Source: Methylocapsa palsarum (GTDB lineage: Bacteria; Pseudomonadota; Alphaproteobacteria; Rhizobiales; Beijerinckiaceae). Taken from it: a stretch of DNA of 64,000 nucleotides. Below are positions 57,739 to 64,000 of this stretch, piece by piece (the stretch's first letter is position 1; each line of letters starts with the position of its first letter). The DNA lies in the NCBI RefSeq assembly GCF_900114285.1, contig NZ_FOSN01000001.1:124001-188000 (forward strand), read 5' to 3'. The position numbers and the translations under genes were made by a program. The notes under the pieces are model-generated. The model was not told where the DNA came from, did no database searches, and was given only the letters and a program-made list of their open reading frames with translations.

Positions 57739-58218
57739 TCACCCAACGCGCCGATTCCAGAGGCAGAGCCAGTAGCCGACGCCGACCGCCAGCGTGACGG
57801 CGGCGGTCGCGTAGACGTAATCCGCGCCCACTTCTTTGTAATCAAGGATGATGATTTTTCGTAAGATCGCCATGTAGGCGGTGACGACAACGATTTCCAG
57901 CTGCATCACCTCGCTGCGCAGATAGCTGACGATGTTCATGAAAATTTCGATCGCGATGAGCACCGCCATGAAGGCGCCGAAGGTCGCGAAGATGTCGCCG
58001 ATCTCGAGCAGAAAATTTGGATGCGACATCACCCGGTTGTAGAGAATGATCACGACTTCGGCGACGCCCCACCAGATGACGAGCACCATCAGAATCGCGA
58101 GGACGCGGACGGCGTGCCGGATCGTCAGATAGCTCCATTTGACGACCGGATCGTCGCTTTCGAGGGCGCCGTGCGCGCCGCCGTTATTGTCCTCGTCCAC
58201 GATTCTTCTCCGCGTCAC
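57739..58218 (-). CDS. PsiE-family membrane protein
   Basis: A 159-residue protein with four predicted helices after a soluble N-terminus of about 30 residues. FATFGAFMAVLIAIEIFMNIVSYL and QLEIVVVTAYMAILRKIIILDYKE match the PsiE (phosphate-starvation-inducible E) family. Role unknown. Its stop is 38 bases from that of psiF, and rluD begins about 100 bases upstream in the opposite direction. Confidence 0.85.
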   Translation of the reverse strand: MTRRRIVDEDNNGGAHGALESDDPVVKWSYLTIRHAVRVLAILMVLVIWWGVAEVVIILYNRVMSHPNFLLEIGDIFATFGAFMAVLIAIEIFMNIVSYLRSEVMQLEIVVVTAYMAILRKIIILDYKEVGADYVYATAAVTLAVGVGYWLCLWNRRVG

Positions 58219-58320
58219 TGTCCCGGCGGGCGCCGGACGTGATGAAAATGCTCGACATTCACGCCGAAAGCGAATCCCTTACCGATCCGCTCCCGCCGCC
58301 TTCGGCGCTCGAGGCGAAAC

Positions 58321-59427
58321 TTGAACCAGGCCTTTGAGGATATTCAGTTGGGCGCGCCCGAAACAAGCCTGAGCGTCGCCTTGACAGAGCCCGAAACGGC
58401 GAACCGGCCCCCTGACGCCGCCTCGCTCTCCTGCCAGGTGGCCCCGGAGCAAGGAGGCGAAAGGCTTGATCGCTATCTCGCGGGCGCGGCGGGTTCAAGC
58501 TTGTCGCGCACGCGGATCAAGACGCTGATCGAAGCCGGCCGCGTCGTCGTCGACGGCGCGAGGGCGGCCAGCGCCAGCCAGATCATCCGCGCCGGCCAGG
58601 TCATCCGGGTCGATGTTCCAGAACCCACGGATCCCGTTCCCGCGGGCGAGGATATCCCGCTCGCCGTCGTGTTCGAGGACGAGCACCTGCTCGTCATCGA
58701 CAAACCCGCGGGCCTCGTCGTCCATCCGGCGGCGGGGCATGAGACCGGAACCCTCGTCAACGCACTGATCGCTCATTGCGGCGCGAGCCTCTCCGGCGTC
58801 GGAGGAGTGCGGCGCCCCGGCATCGTGCACCGGCTCGACAAGGAGACGTCCGGCCTGCTCGTGATCGCCAAGACCGACGCCGCGCATCAGGGCCTCGCCG
58901 CCACGTTCGCCGATCACGGCAAGACGCTCGGCCTCATCCGCGAATATCTGGCTTTCGTCTGGGGGGCGCCGGCGCAGCCCTCGGGAACGATCGACGCGCC
59001 GCTCGGCCGTCATGCGATCGAGCGGGAAAAGTTCGCCATCGTCCCGGCCGCGCGAGGCCGCCATGCGGTGACCCACTGGCGGGTTCTGCAACGCTTCGGG
59101 GCCGGCGCCAGCCTCGTCGCCTGCCGGCTGGAGACCGGCCGGACCCATCAGATCCGCGTTCACATGGCGCATGTCGGCCATCCTTTGATCGGCGATCCTG
59201 TCTACGCGAAGGGTTTCCGAACCAAGGCGGCGAGGCTGCCGCCCGCGGCGCGGGCCTGCGCCGAAAACCTGACCCGGCAGGCCCTTCACGCCGCCGTTCT
59301 GGGATTCAGGCACCCCGTCACCGGCGAGACGCTGCGATTCGAAAGCGCGCCGCCGGAGGCGTTGCGCGCGCTCGGCGAGGCGCTGGCGCAGGGCGACGGA
59401 CTCGCGCCGCCCGCCGATCATAAATAA
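58321..59427 (+). CDS. rluD: 23S rRNA pseudouridine synthase (RluD family)
   Basis: A 368-residue protein. An N-terminal S4 RNA-binding domain (about residues 45-105, RLDRYLAGAAG through RVVVDG) precedes the catalytic domain, whose nucleophile Asp is in GIVHRLDKETSGLLVIAKT (about 163-181). LETGRTHQIRVHMAHVGHPLIGDPVYA is the RluD/RluC signature. The start is TTG at 58321; no in-frame ATG precedes the conserved part. The rluD-rpoH order is standard in Rhizobiales. Confidence 0.93.
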   Translation: MNQAFEDIQLGAPETSLSVALTEPETANRPPDAASLSCQVAPEQGGERLDRYLAGAAGSSLSRTRIKTLIEAGRVVVDGARAASASQIIRAGQVIRVDVPEPTDPVPAGEDIPLAVVFEDEHLLVIDKPAGLVVHPAAGHETGTLVNALIAHCGASLSGVGGVRRPGIVHRLDKETSGLLVIAKTDAAHQGLAATFADHGKTLGLIREYLAFVWGAPAQPSGTIDAPLGRHAIEREKFAIVPAARGRHAVTHWRVLQRFGAGASLVACRLETGRTHQIRVHMAHVGHPLIGDPVYAKGFRTKAARLPPAARACAENLTRQALHAAVLGFRHPVTGETLRFESAPPEALRALGEALAQGDGLAPPADHK

Positions 59428-59811
59428 TTTATGATAAAATTCATCATTTCATAGTAGGCTCACGCATCAGCCTTAGGTCGATCGCCAGAAAGGCGCCGAA
59501 TCCCTCAAGGCTGAGGGGGAAGCCTGTCGCAGACGCCGTCAAATGTGAATTCTTGTTTAGCTTTGCCGCCGCAAGCGGCAGTCAGGGTTCGTGTGATGTT
59601 TATTGCAATCCGAGGGAAACATTGCCGAAATCGGACGTTCATCGGTTCAGACAAACCGAGGGCCGAGCCTGACAAAGCTGTAACCTTTCTAATTTGTAAT
59701 GAGAGCGGCGCGTCCATGCGGGATATGTTTTCGTAATGCATGGACGGATTGATGATTTGTCCGGTTATGAGAACGCTCCGTACAGGAGGGTTCCGAGGGA
59801 GATGTTTTGAA
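59428..59811. other. rpoH leader and intergenic region
   Basis: A 384-base gap between rluD and rpoH. It contains an AT-rich patch just after rluD (ATAAATAATTTATG), hairpins CCCTCA-AGGC-TGAGGG near 59502-59518 and TGCCGC-CGCAA-GCGGCA near 59567-59583, and an AT-rich segment at about 59680-59700 that could be the promoter. No gene is seen. A heat-responsive leader is possible but not shown. Confidence 0.5.
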
Positions 59812-60723
59812 ATGAGTGCTGCGCTGCCGATGATTTCGGGTGAAAGTGGGCTCGCTCGTTACCTCAATGAAATTCGCCGGTTTCCGATGCTGGAGCCGCA
59901 GGAGGAATACATGCTGGCCAAGCGTTGGCGCGAGCATGCTGATTCCGACGCCGCTCACAAGCTTGTGACGTCTCATTTGCGTCTCGTCGCGAAGATCGCC
60001 ATGGGATACCGCGGATACGGCCTGCCCATCAGCGAAGTCGTTTCGGAAGGCAATGTCGGCCTGATGCAAGCTGTGAAGCGATTCGAGGCCGACAAGGGCT
60101 TTCGTCTCGCGACATACGCTATGTGGTGGATTCGCGCTTCAATACAAGAGTATATCCTGCGGTCGTGGTCGCTTGTGAAAATGGGCACGACGGCGAGCCA
60201 GAAGAAATTGTTTTTCAACCTGCGCAAGGTGAAAAGCCAGATCTCGGCGCTCGAAGAAGGGGATCTGCGTCCCGAGCATGTCACGACGATCGCGCACCGG
60301 CTTGGCGTGAGCGAGCAGGATGTCGTCGACATGAACCGGCGGATGTCCGGCGACGCGTCGCTGAACGGCCCGGTTCGCGCCGAGGGCGAAGGCGAATGGC
60401 AGGATTGGCTCGTCGACGAGAGCGCCACGCAGGAAAATCTGCTCGCCGACCGCGAGGAAAGCGAGAATCGTCTTGGCGCGCTGCGCAATGCGCTCGGCGT
60501 CCTCAACGAACGCGAGCGCAAGATTTTCGAGGCGCGTCGTCTGAGCGAGGATCCGATCACGCTCGAGGCTTTGTCGGATCAATTCGACATTTCCCGCGAG
60601 CGGGTGCGTCAGATCGAGGTCCGCGCGTTCGAAAAGGTGCAGGCGGCGGTGAAGGCCGGAGTCGGGCGGATCGAAACCCGCTCCCGGACCCCGCGAATCG
60701 AGAATTCCGCCGCGCCGGTCTGA
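59812..60723 (+). CDS. rpoH: RNA polymerase sigma-32 (heat-shock) factor
   Basis: A 303-residue group 3 sigma factor. Region 2 has VTSHLRLVAKIAMGYRGYGLPISEVVSEGNVGLMQAVKRFE and FRLATYAMWWIRASIQEYILRSWSLVKMGTT; the RpoH box QKKLFFNLRK follows. Region 4 is LNERERKIFEARRLSEDP to DISRERVRQIEVRAFEKVQ. ATG 59812 gives the family start MSAALPMISGESGLARYL. Expected targets include hslVU at 25.9-27.8 kb. A terminator follows at 60761. Confidence 0.95.
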   Translation: MSAALPMISGESGLARYLNEIRRFPMLEPQEEYMLAKRWREHADSDAAHKLVTSHLRLVAKIAMGYRGYGLPISEVVSEGNVGLMQAVKRFEADKGFRLATYAMWWIRASIQEYILRSWSLVKMGTTASQKKLFFNLRKVKSQISALEEGDLRPEHVTTIAHRLGVSEQDVVDMNRRMSGDASLNGPVRAEGEGEWQDWLVDESATQENLLADREESENRLGALRNALGVLNERERKIFEARRLSEDPITLEALSDQFDISRERVRQIEVRAFEKVQAAVKAGVGRIETRSRTPRIENSAAPV

Positions 60724-60760
60724 TTGGCTGATCGGCTGATGATTAGCGCGACGAAAGCAA

Positions 60761-60796
60761 AAAGGCGTCCGGACCAGGGTTCGGGCGCCTTTTCAT
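60761..60796 (+). terminator. Rho-independent terminator after rpoH
   Basis: AAAGGCGTCCG (60761-60771), ten-base loop, CGGGCGCCTTT (60782-60792), an 11-base stem with one G-T wobble, followed by a short T run. It ends the rluD-rpoH unit. Confidence 0.82.
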
Positions 60797-60973
60797 TTAG
60801 GCGCGAACGCCTTTCCCGTCCCTGCTGACGGCTTTATTTCTCACCAACCTCAGCCTATACAAATTTTCCGTCGAAACCGGCGGAGCGGTCCGGCGCGCGG
60901 CGTAACGGACTGGCGGAACAGGCGAATATCCTCCGGAAACGGCGGGCTCCGGACGCAAGGGGATGGTTGAGGA

Positions 60974-61720
60974 ATGGCGGGACACAGTCAGTTCAAGAAT
61001 ATCATGCACAAGAAGGGCAAGCAGGATGCGATCCGCTCCAAGCTTTTTTCCAAGCTCGCCCGCGAAATCACCGTCGCCGCGAAAATGGGTTTGCCCGATC
61101 CCAACATGAACGCGCGGCTGCGCGCCGCCGTCCTCGCGGCCCGCGCCGAGAACATGCCGCGGGACAATATCGAACGCTCCATCAAAAAAGCCTCCGGCGC
61201 CGACGCCGAAAATTATGACGAGGTCCGCTATGAGGGCTACGCCCCCGGAGGGGTCGCCGTGATCGTCGAGGCGCTGACCGACAACCGCAACCGGACGGCG
61301 GGCGAAGTGCGCTCCTATTTCACCAAGGCGGGCGGCTCGCTCGCGGAGACGGGTTCGGTCTGTTTCATGTTCGACCATGTCGGCCTCGTCGAGTTTCCGG
61401 CGGGCGTCGCCTCGGAAGAGGCGATGCTTGAGGCCGCGATTGACGCCGGCGCGCAGGATGTCCTGTCGAGTGAAGAGAGCCACGAAATCATTACGACTTT
61501 CGAAGTTCTGCGCGAGGTCGCGCAGGAACTCGAAAAGAAGTTCGGCGAACCGCGCAAGGCCAGTCTGATCTGGCGCCCGCAGAACACGATCAGCGTCGAC
61601 GACGAGGCCGGCGAAAAAATCGTCCGCCTCGTAGGGTCGCTCGAAGACAACGACGACGTCCAGAATGTCTACGCCAATTTCGAGATTTCGGATGCGCTGA
61701 TGGCGAAGCTCGGCGGGTGA
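60974..61720 (+). CDS. yebC: YebC/PmpR-family regulatory protein
   Basis: A 248-residue protein starting [19 protein letters not shown] with a TTGAGGA site. [48 protein letters not shown] and the C-terminal [16 protein letters not shown] are the family landmarks. YebC proteins act as transcription regulators or translation factors relieving ribosome stalls. ruvCAB usually follow it in this clade; here ybgC follows directly, overlapping by four bases. Confidence 0.93.
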   Translation: MAGHSQFKNIMHKKGKQDAIRSKLFSKLAREITVAAKMGLPDPNMNARLRAAVLAARAENMPRDNIERSIKKASGADAENYDEVRYEGYAPGGVAVIVEALTDNRNRTAGEVRSYFTKAGGSLAETGSVCFMFDHVGLVEFPAGVASEEAMLEAAIDAGAQDVLSSEESHEIITTFEVLREVAQELEKKFGEPRKASLIWRPQNTISVDDEAGEKIVRLVGSLEDNDDVQNVYANFEISDALMAKLGG

Positions 61721-62184
61721 CCGCTGGGCCTCTCCAGCGGGACATAAAGGGTAGCGCGTCCTTGCAGGCGCCGCACCGCTTCGCGATCCGCGTCTATTAC
61801 GAGGACACCGATTTTTCCGGCGTCGTCTATCACGCCTCCTACCTGAGGTTCCTGGAGCGGGGCCGCACGGAATTTCTCCGCGCCCTTGGAATCGGGCACA
61901 GATCCATCTTCGCGGGGGCGGACGGCGAGAGCCTTCACTTCGTCGTGCGGGCCATGTCGATCGAATTTATCAAGCCCGCCCTGATGGACGATTCGCTTTG
62001 GGTTGAAACGTCGATCGAGACCCTGGGCGGCGCCTCGGTCGAGATGAGCCAGGCCATTCTGCGCGACGCCGAACCGCCCTTGATCAAGGCCAAGGTCAGG
62101 ATCGGCATGGCCTCGCAGGGAAAGGCGAGGCGGATTCCGCCGCTGATCCTCAACAAGCTGAAGGGCGAAGCTTCGCCGCCTTGA
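61717..62184 (+). CDS. ybgC: Tol-Pal-associated acyl-CoA thioesterase YbgC
   Basis: A 155-residue hotdog-fold thioesterase. The catalytic Asp is in [32 protein letters not shown] (about residues 25-56). [17 protein letters not shown] is typical. It starts at GTG, overlapping the yebC stop (GTGA). It opens the tol-pal cluster, consistent with its usual role beside tolQ. Confidence 0.91.
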   Translation: MTAGPLQRDIKGSASLQAPHRFAIRVYYEDTDFSGVVYHASYLRFLERGRTEFLRALGIGHRSIFAGADGESLHFVVRAMSIEFIKPALMDDSLWVETSIETLGGASVEMSQAILRDAEPPLIKAKVRIGMASQGKARRIPPLILNKLKGEASPP

Positions 62185-62325
62185 TCGCTTTCGTGATCAG
62201 GCGCGGTAACGCAAAATTAATCGTGATCGCGCCTAGATCAGGCGCAGTCAGCACGGTCCGCTCTTGCGGCTTCGCCCGCCAAGCCCCAGAAATGACCGAT
62301 TTTTCGATCAGGGTCGGGCCGCGTC

Positions 62326-62390
62326 GCAGGCCGCCGCCTTTTGTTGTTGCGGCCCCGTCTTGTGTTGTTGCAGGCCGCCGCCTTGTGTTG
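62326..62390. repeat. Three imperfect 21-23 base tandem repeats upstream of tolQ
   Basis: Units at 62326-62348, 62349-62369 and 62370-62390 share GC(A)GGCC..., then CTT(T/G)TGTTGTT. They lie 35-100 bases before the tolQ start, in the 241-base ybgC-tolQ gap. Significance unknown. Confidence 0.7.
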
Positions 62391-62425
62391 AACCCAGCGT
62401 CTTTCGCGTTCAGAGGATGGTCACG

Positions 62426-63160
62426 ATGAATCCAGCCGACATCGCCGCAACGGCTTCAGGATTGCCCCCGGTGGCGGAAATGTCACTTCTCGGCATGTTC
62501 TGGTCGGCGCATCTCGTGGTCAAGCTCGTGATGATCGGGCTGCTTTGCGCCTCCGTGTGGTGTTGGGCCATCATCATCAACAAGGTTCTGCTCCTGCGCC
62601 GCGCCCAGCGCGCGATGGCGCAATTCGAGGAGGTCTTTTGGTCGGGCGCCTCGCTCGACGAGCTTTACGCGACCCTGTCGTCCCGGCCGACGACCGGCAT
62701 GGCGAGCCTGTTCGTCGCGGCGATGCGCGAATGGCGGCGCTCGCTGCAGGGCGTCGGATCGTCCTTCATGGGATTGCAGGCGCGCATCGAAAAAGTGCTG
62801 GACGTCTCGATCGCGCGGGAAGTCGAAAAGCTCGAATCCAATCTTCTCGTCCTCGCGACGGTGGCGTCGGCGAGCCCCTTCATCGGCCTTTTCGGGACGG
62901 TCTGGGGCATCATGTCGTCGTTCCGTTCGATCGCGGCCTCGCGCAATACCTCGCTCGCGGTCGTCGCGCCCGGCATCGCCGAAGCGCTTTTTGCGACGGC
63001 GATCGGGCTTTTCGCCGCGATCCCGGCCTTGATCGCCTATAACAAACTGCAGGGTGACGTCGCCAAGAAACAGGCGCAGCTCGAAGCCTTCGCCGACGAG
63101 TTTTCCTCCATTCTGTCGCGTCAGATCGACCAGCGTTCCGGCCACGATCAGGCGGCCTGA
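62426..63160 (+). CDS. tolQ: Tol-Pal system proton channel subunit TolQ
   Basis: A 244-residue MotA/TolQ/ExbB protein with three membrane helices. The first helix is near residues 25-45; helices two and three are in LVVLATVASASPFIGLFGTVWGIM-type sequence (LLVLATVASASPFIGLF, about 140-160) and ALFATAIGLFAAIPALIAY. With TolR it uses the proton gradient to drive TolA. ATG 62426 is preceded by GAGG; a second ATG nine bases upstream is also possible. Confidence 0.94.
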   Translation: MNPADIAATASGLPPVAEMSLLGMFWSAHLVVKLVMIGLLCASVWCWAIIINKVLLLRRAQRAMAQFEEVFWSGASLDELYATLSSRPTTGMASLFVAAMREWRRSLQGVGSSFMGLQARIEKVLDVSIAREVEKLESNLLVLATVASASPFIGLFGTVWGIMSSFRSIAASRNTSLAVVAPGIAEALFATAIGLFAAIPALIAYNKLQGDVAKKQAQLEAFADEFSSILSRQIDQRSGHDQAA

Positions 63161-63264
63161 GTCCGGGCGGAGCCCGCGCCCCGCCCTCTCACGTGAAAAG
63201 GTGATTTCGAAGGTCCGCAGTTCTTGGGGATCGCGTTCAGGATTCTCCCCGGAGATTTTGCATC

Positions 63265-63711
63265 ATGGCTATGTCAGGAATGGCGGCCCGCAGGGGCGGA
63301 CGGAGGCGGCGCGGCGTGCCCCGCTACGGCGCGATGGCCGAAATCAACATGACCCCGTTCATCGACGTCATGCTCGTCCTTCTGATCATCTTCATGGTCG
63401 CCGCTCCCCTGCTTGCGACCGGGGTGCCAATCGATCTGCCGCAGACCAAGGCGTCGGCGCTGAACATCGATCAGAAGCCGCTGTCCGTCGCCGTCGACGA
63501 CAAGGGCCTCGTCTTTGTCATGGATCAGCCCGTGCCGGTCGAGCAGCTCGCCGACAAGCTCAAGGAAGTGGCCAAAAGCGGCTTCGATGAACGGATTTAC
63601 GTGCGCGGCGCCAATCAGGTGAACTACGGCAAGATCGCCGAGGTGATGTCGATCATCACGACGGCGGGCTACAAGAAGGTCGCATTGGTCACCGATCCCA
63701 GCAAGAACTGA
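63265..63711 (+). CDS. tolR: Tol-Pal system protein TolR
   Basis: A 148-residue ExbD/TolR protein. A basic cytoplasmic N-terminus is followed by EINMTPFIDVMLVLLIIFMVAAP, whose Asp near residue 34 is the channel proton carrier, and a periplasmic domain with DLPQTKA and VRGANQVNYGKIAEVMSII. It follows tolQ by 104 bases. Confidence 0.94.
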   Translation: MAMSGMAARRGGRRRRGVPRYGAMAEINMTPFIDVMLVLLIIFMVAAPLLATGVPIDLPQTKASALNIDQKPLSVAVDDKGLVFVMDQPVPVEQLADKLKEVAKSGFDERIYVRGANQVNYGKIAEVMSIITTAGYKKVALVTDPSKN

Positions 63712-63717
63712 ACGAAT

Positions 63718-64000
63718 ATGCGGCTGCCGCAAAATCCTGGCTTCGCGATCTCCGGAGGCGCGCACGCCCTCCTCCTCGCCGCGATCCTTTTGTCCTTCTC
63801 GTACGCCGCCCAGTTCGAGGATGCGCAGGAGAGCATTCCGGTCGAGATGCTGACCAATCAGGAATTCAACCAGATCATGCAAGGCGAGAAGACCGCGCCG
63901 GCGCGGCCCAAACCGGTGCGGCGGGCGGAAAAGATCGCCGAACTCGTGGAGTCAAAGCCGCATCCGGCGACGCCCGAGGCCAAGGCCGACATTCCCGCGC
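63718..64000 (+). CDS. tolA: TolA, N-terminal part (runs off the right edge)
   Basis: ATG at 63718, six bases after the tolR stop, opens a frame to the window end (94 codons). It encodes a short cytoplasmic start, one membrane helix GGAHALLLAAILLSFSYAAQ (about residues 13-32), then SIPVEMLTNQEFNQIMQGE and a Pro/Lys/Ala-rich stretch, as expected for the TolA domain I and start of domain II. TolA spans the periplasm to Pal. Confidence 0.85.
   Translation, partial: MRLPQNPGFAISGGAHALLLAAILLSFSYAAQFEDAQESIPVEMLTNQEFNQIMQGEKTAPARPKPVRRAEKIAELVESKPHPATPEAKADIPA

Noticed and set aside
63183-63199. CACGTG with flanking bases, a possible third parS before tolR
   Set aside because: Only about half of the flanking positions match parS; likely chance.

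Overview
The window is about 64 kb of GC-rich chromosomal DNA from an alphaproteobacterium, almost certainly order Hyphomicrobiales (Rhizobiales). The gene content and order support this: ppsR-type kinase/maf/aroE/coaE/dnaQ facing hemE/hemJ/rho, hisB-DUF2628-hisH-hisA-hisF-hisE-coaA, hslVU, mnmE-mnmG-rsmG-parA-parB, aroK/aroB-corC, rluD-rpoH and tolQRA. The family is less certain; Beijerinckiaceae/Methylocystaceae relatives are plausible but this is a guess from style, not a search.

Layout. 1-6.6 kb: a MarR regulator running off the left edge, divergent ilvE, a zinc-ribbon FmdB-like protein, a small hypothetical protein, a HAD phosphatase and glycolate oxidase subunits glcE and glcF. 5.9-9.6 kb: leftward operon of DUF299 kinase, maf, aroE, coaE and dnaQ. 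9.6-10.04 kb: intergenic region with two consensus DnaA boxes and an AT-rich flank next to hemE, the best candidate for the chromosomal origin oriC. 10-13 kb: hemE-hemJ, then rho. 13.3-15.2 kb: SGNH esterase and membrane acyltransferase. 15.3-20 kb: histidine operon ending with hisE, then coaA. 20-22.4 kb: LysR regulator divergent from a cupin and a DapA-family aldolase. 22.5-27.8 kb: priA, terC, hslV, hslU. 28-38.5 kb: solitary tyrosine recombinase, DUF3616 protein, trpS, two small-molecule exporters, M3 peptidase, ArsR/SDR pair and a NtrC-like regulator. 38.7-40.5 kb: L,D-transpeptidase, followed by a decayed chromate transporter fragment. 40.8-46.5 kb: parB, parA, rsmG, mnmG, mnmE with two parS sites. 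46.6-53.7 kb: DUF255 protein, Inh-domain protein, gph, a fused aroK-aroB gene and corC. 53.7-55.5 kb: a degraded, AT-richer accessory patch with a transposase remnant, a frameshifted GIY-YIG gene and a 59-residue gene. 55.5-64 kb: NdvA-like ABC exporter, psiF and psiE, rluD, rpoH, yebC, ybgC, tolQ, tolR and the start of tolA.

How it fits together: most of the window is origin-proximal housekeeping (replication, partition, tRNA modification, heme, histidine, shikimate and CoA synthesis, envelope integrity). glcEF and gph form a 2-phosphoglycolate salvage theme.

The most unusual structure is a family of about 50-base palindromic elements, at least nine copies between 2.4 and 40.8 kb. They share outer arms, carry three alternative but internally base-paired central stems, and usually supply the TAG stop codon of the adjoining gene. 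Other points of note are a likely ATA start codon in mnmE, a HisF with methionine at the conserved position 103, a NtrC-like regulator without the GAFTGA loop, and a yebC-ybgC junction that lacks the usual ruvCAB.
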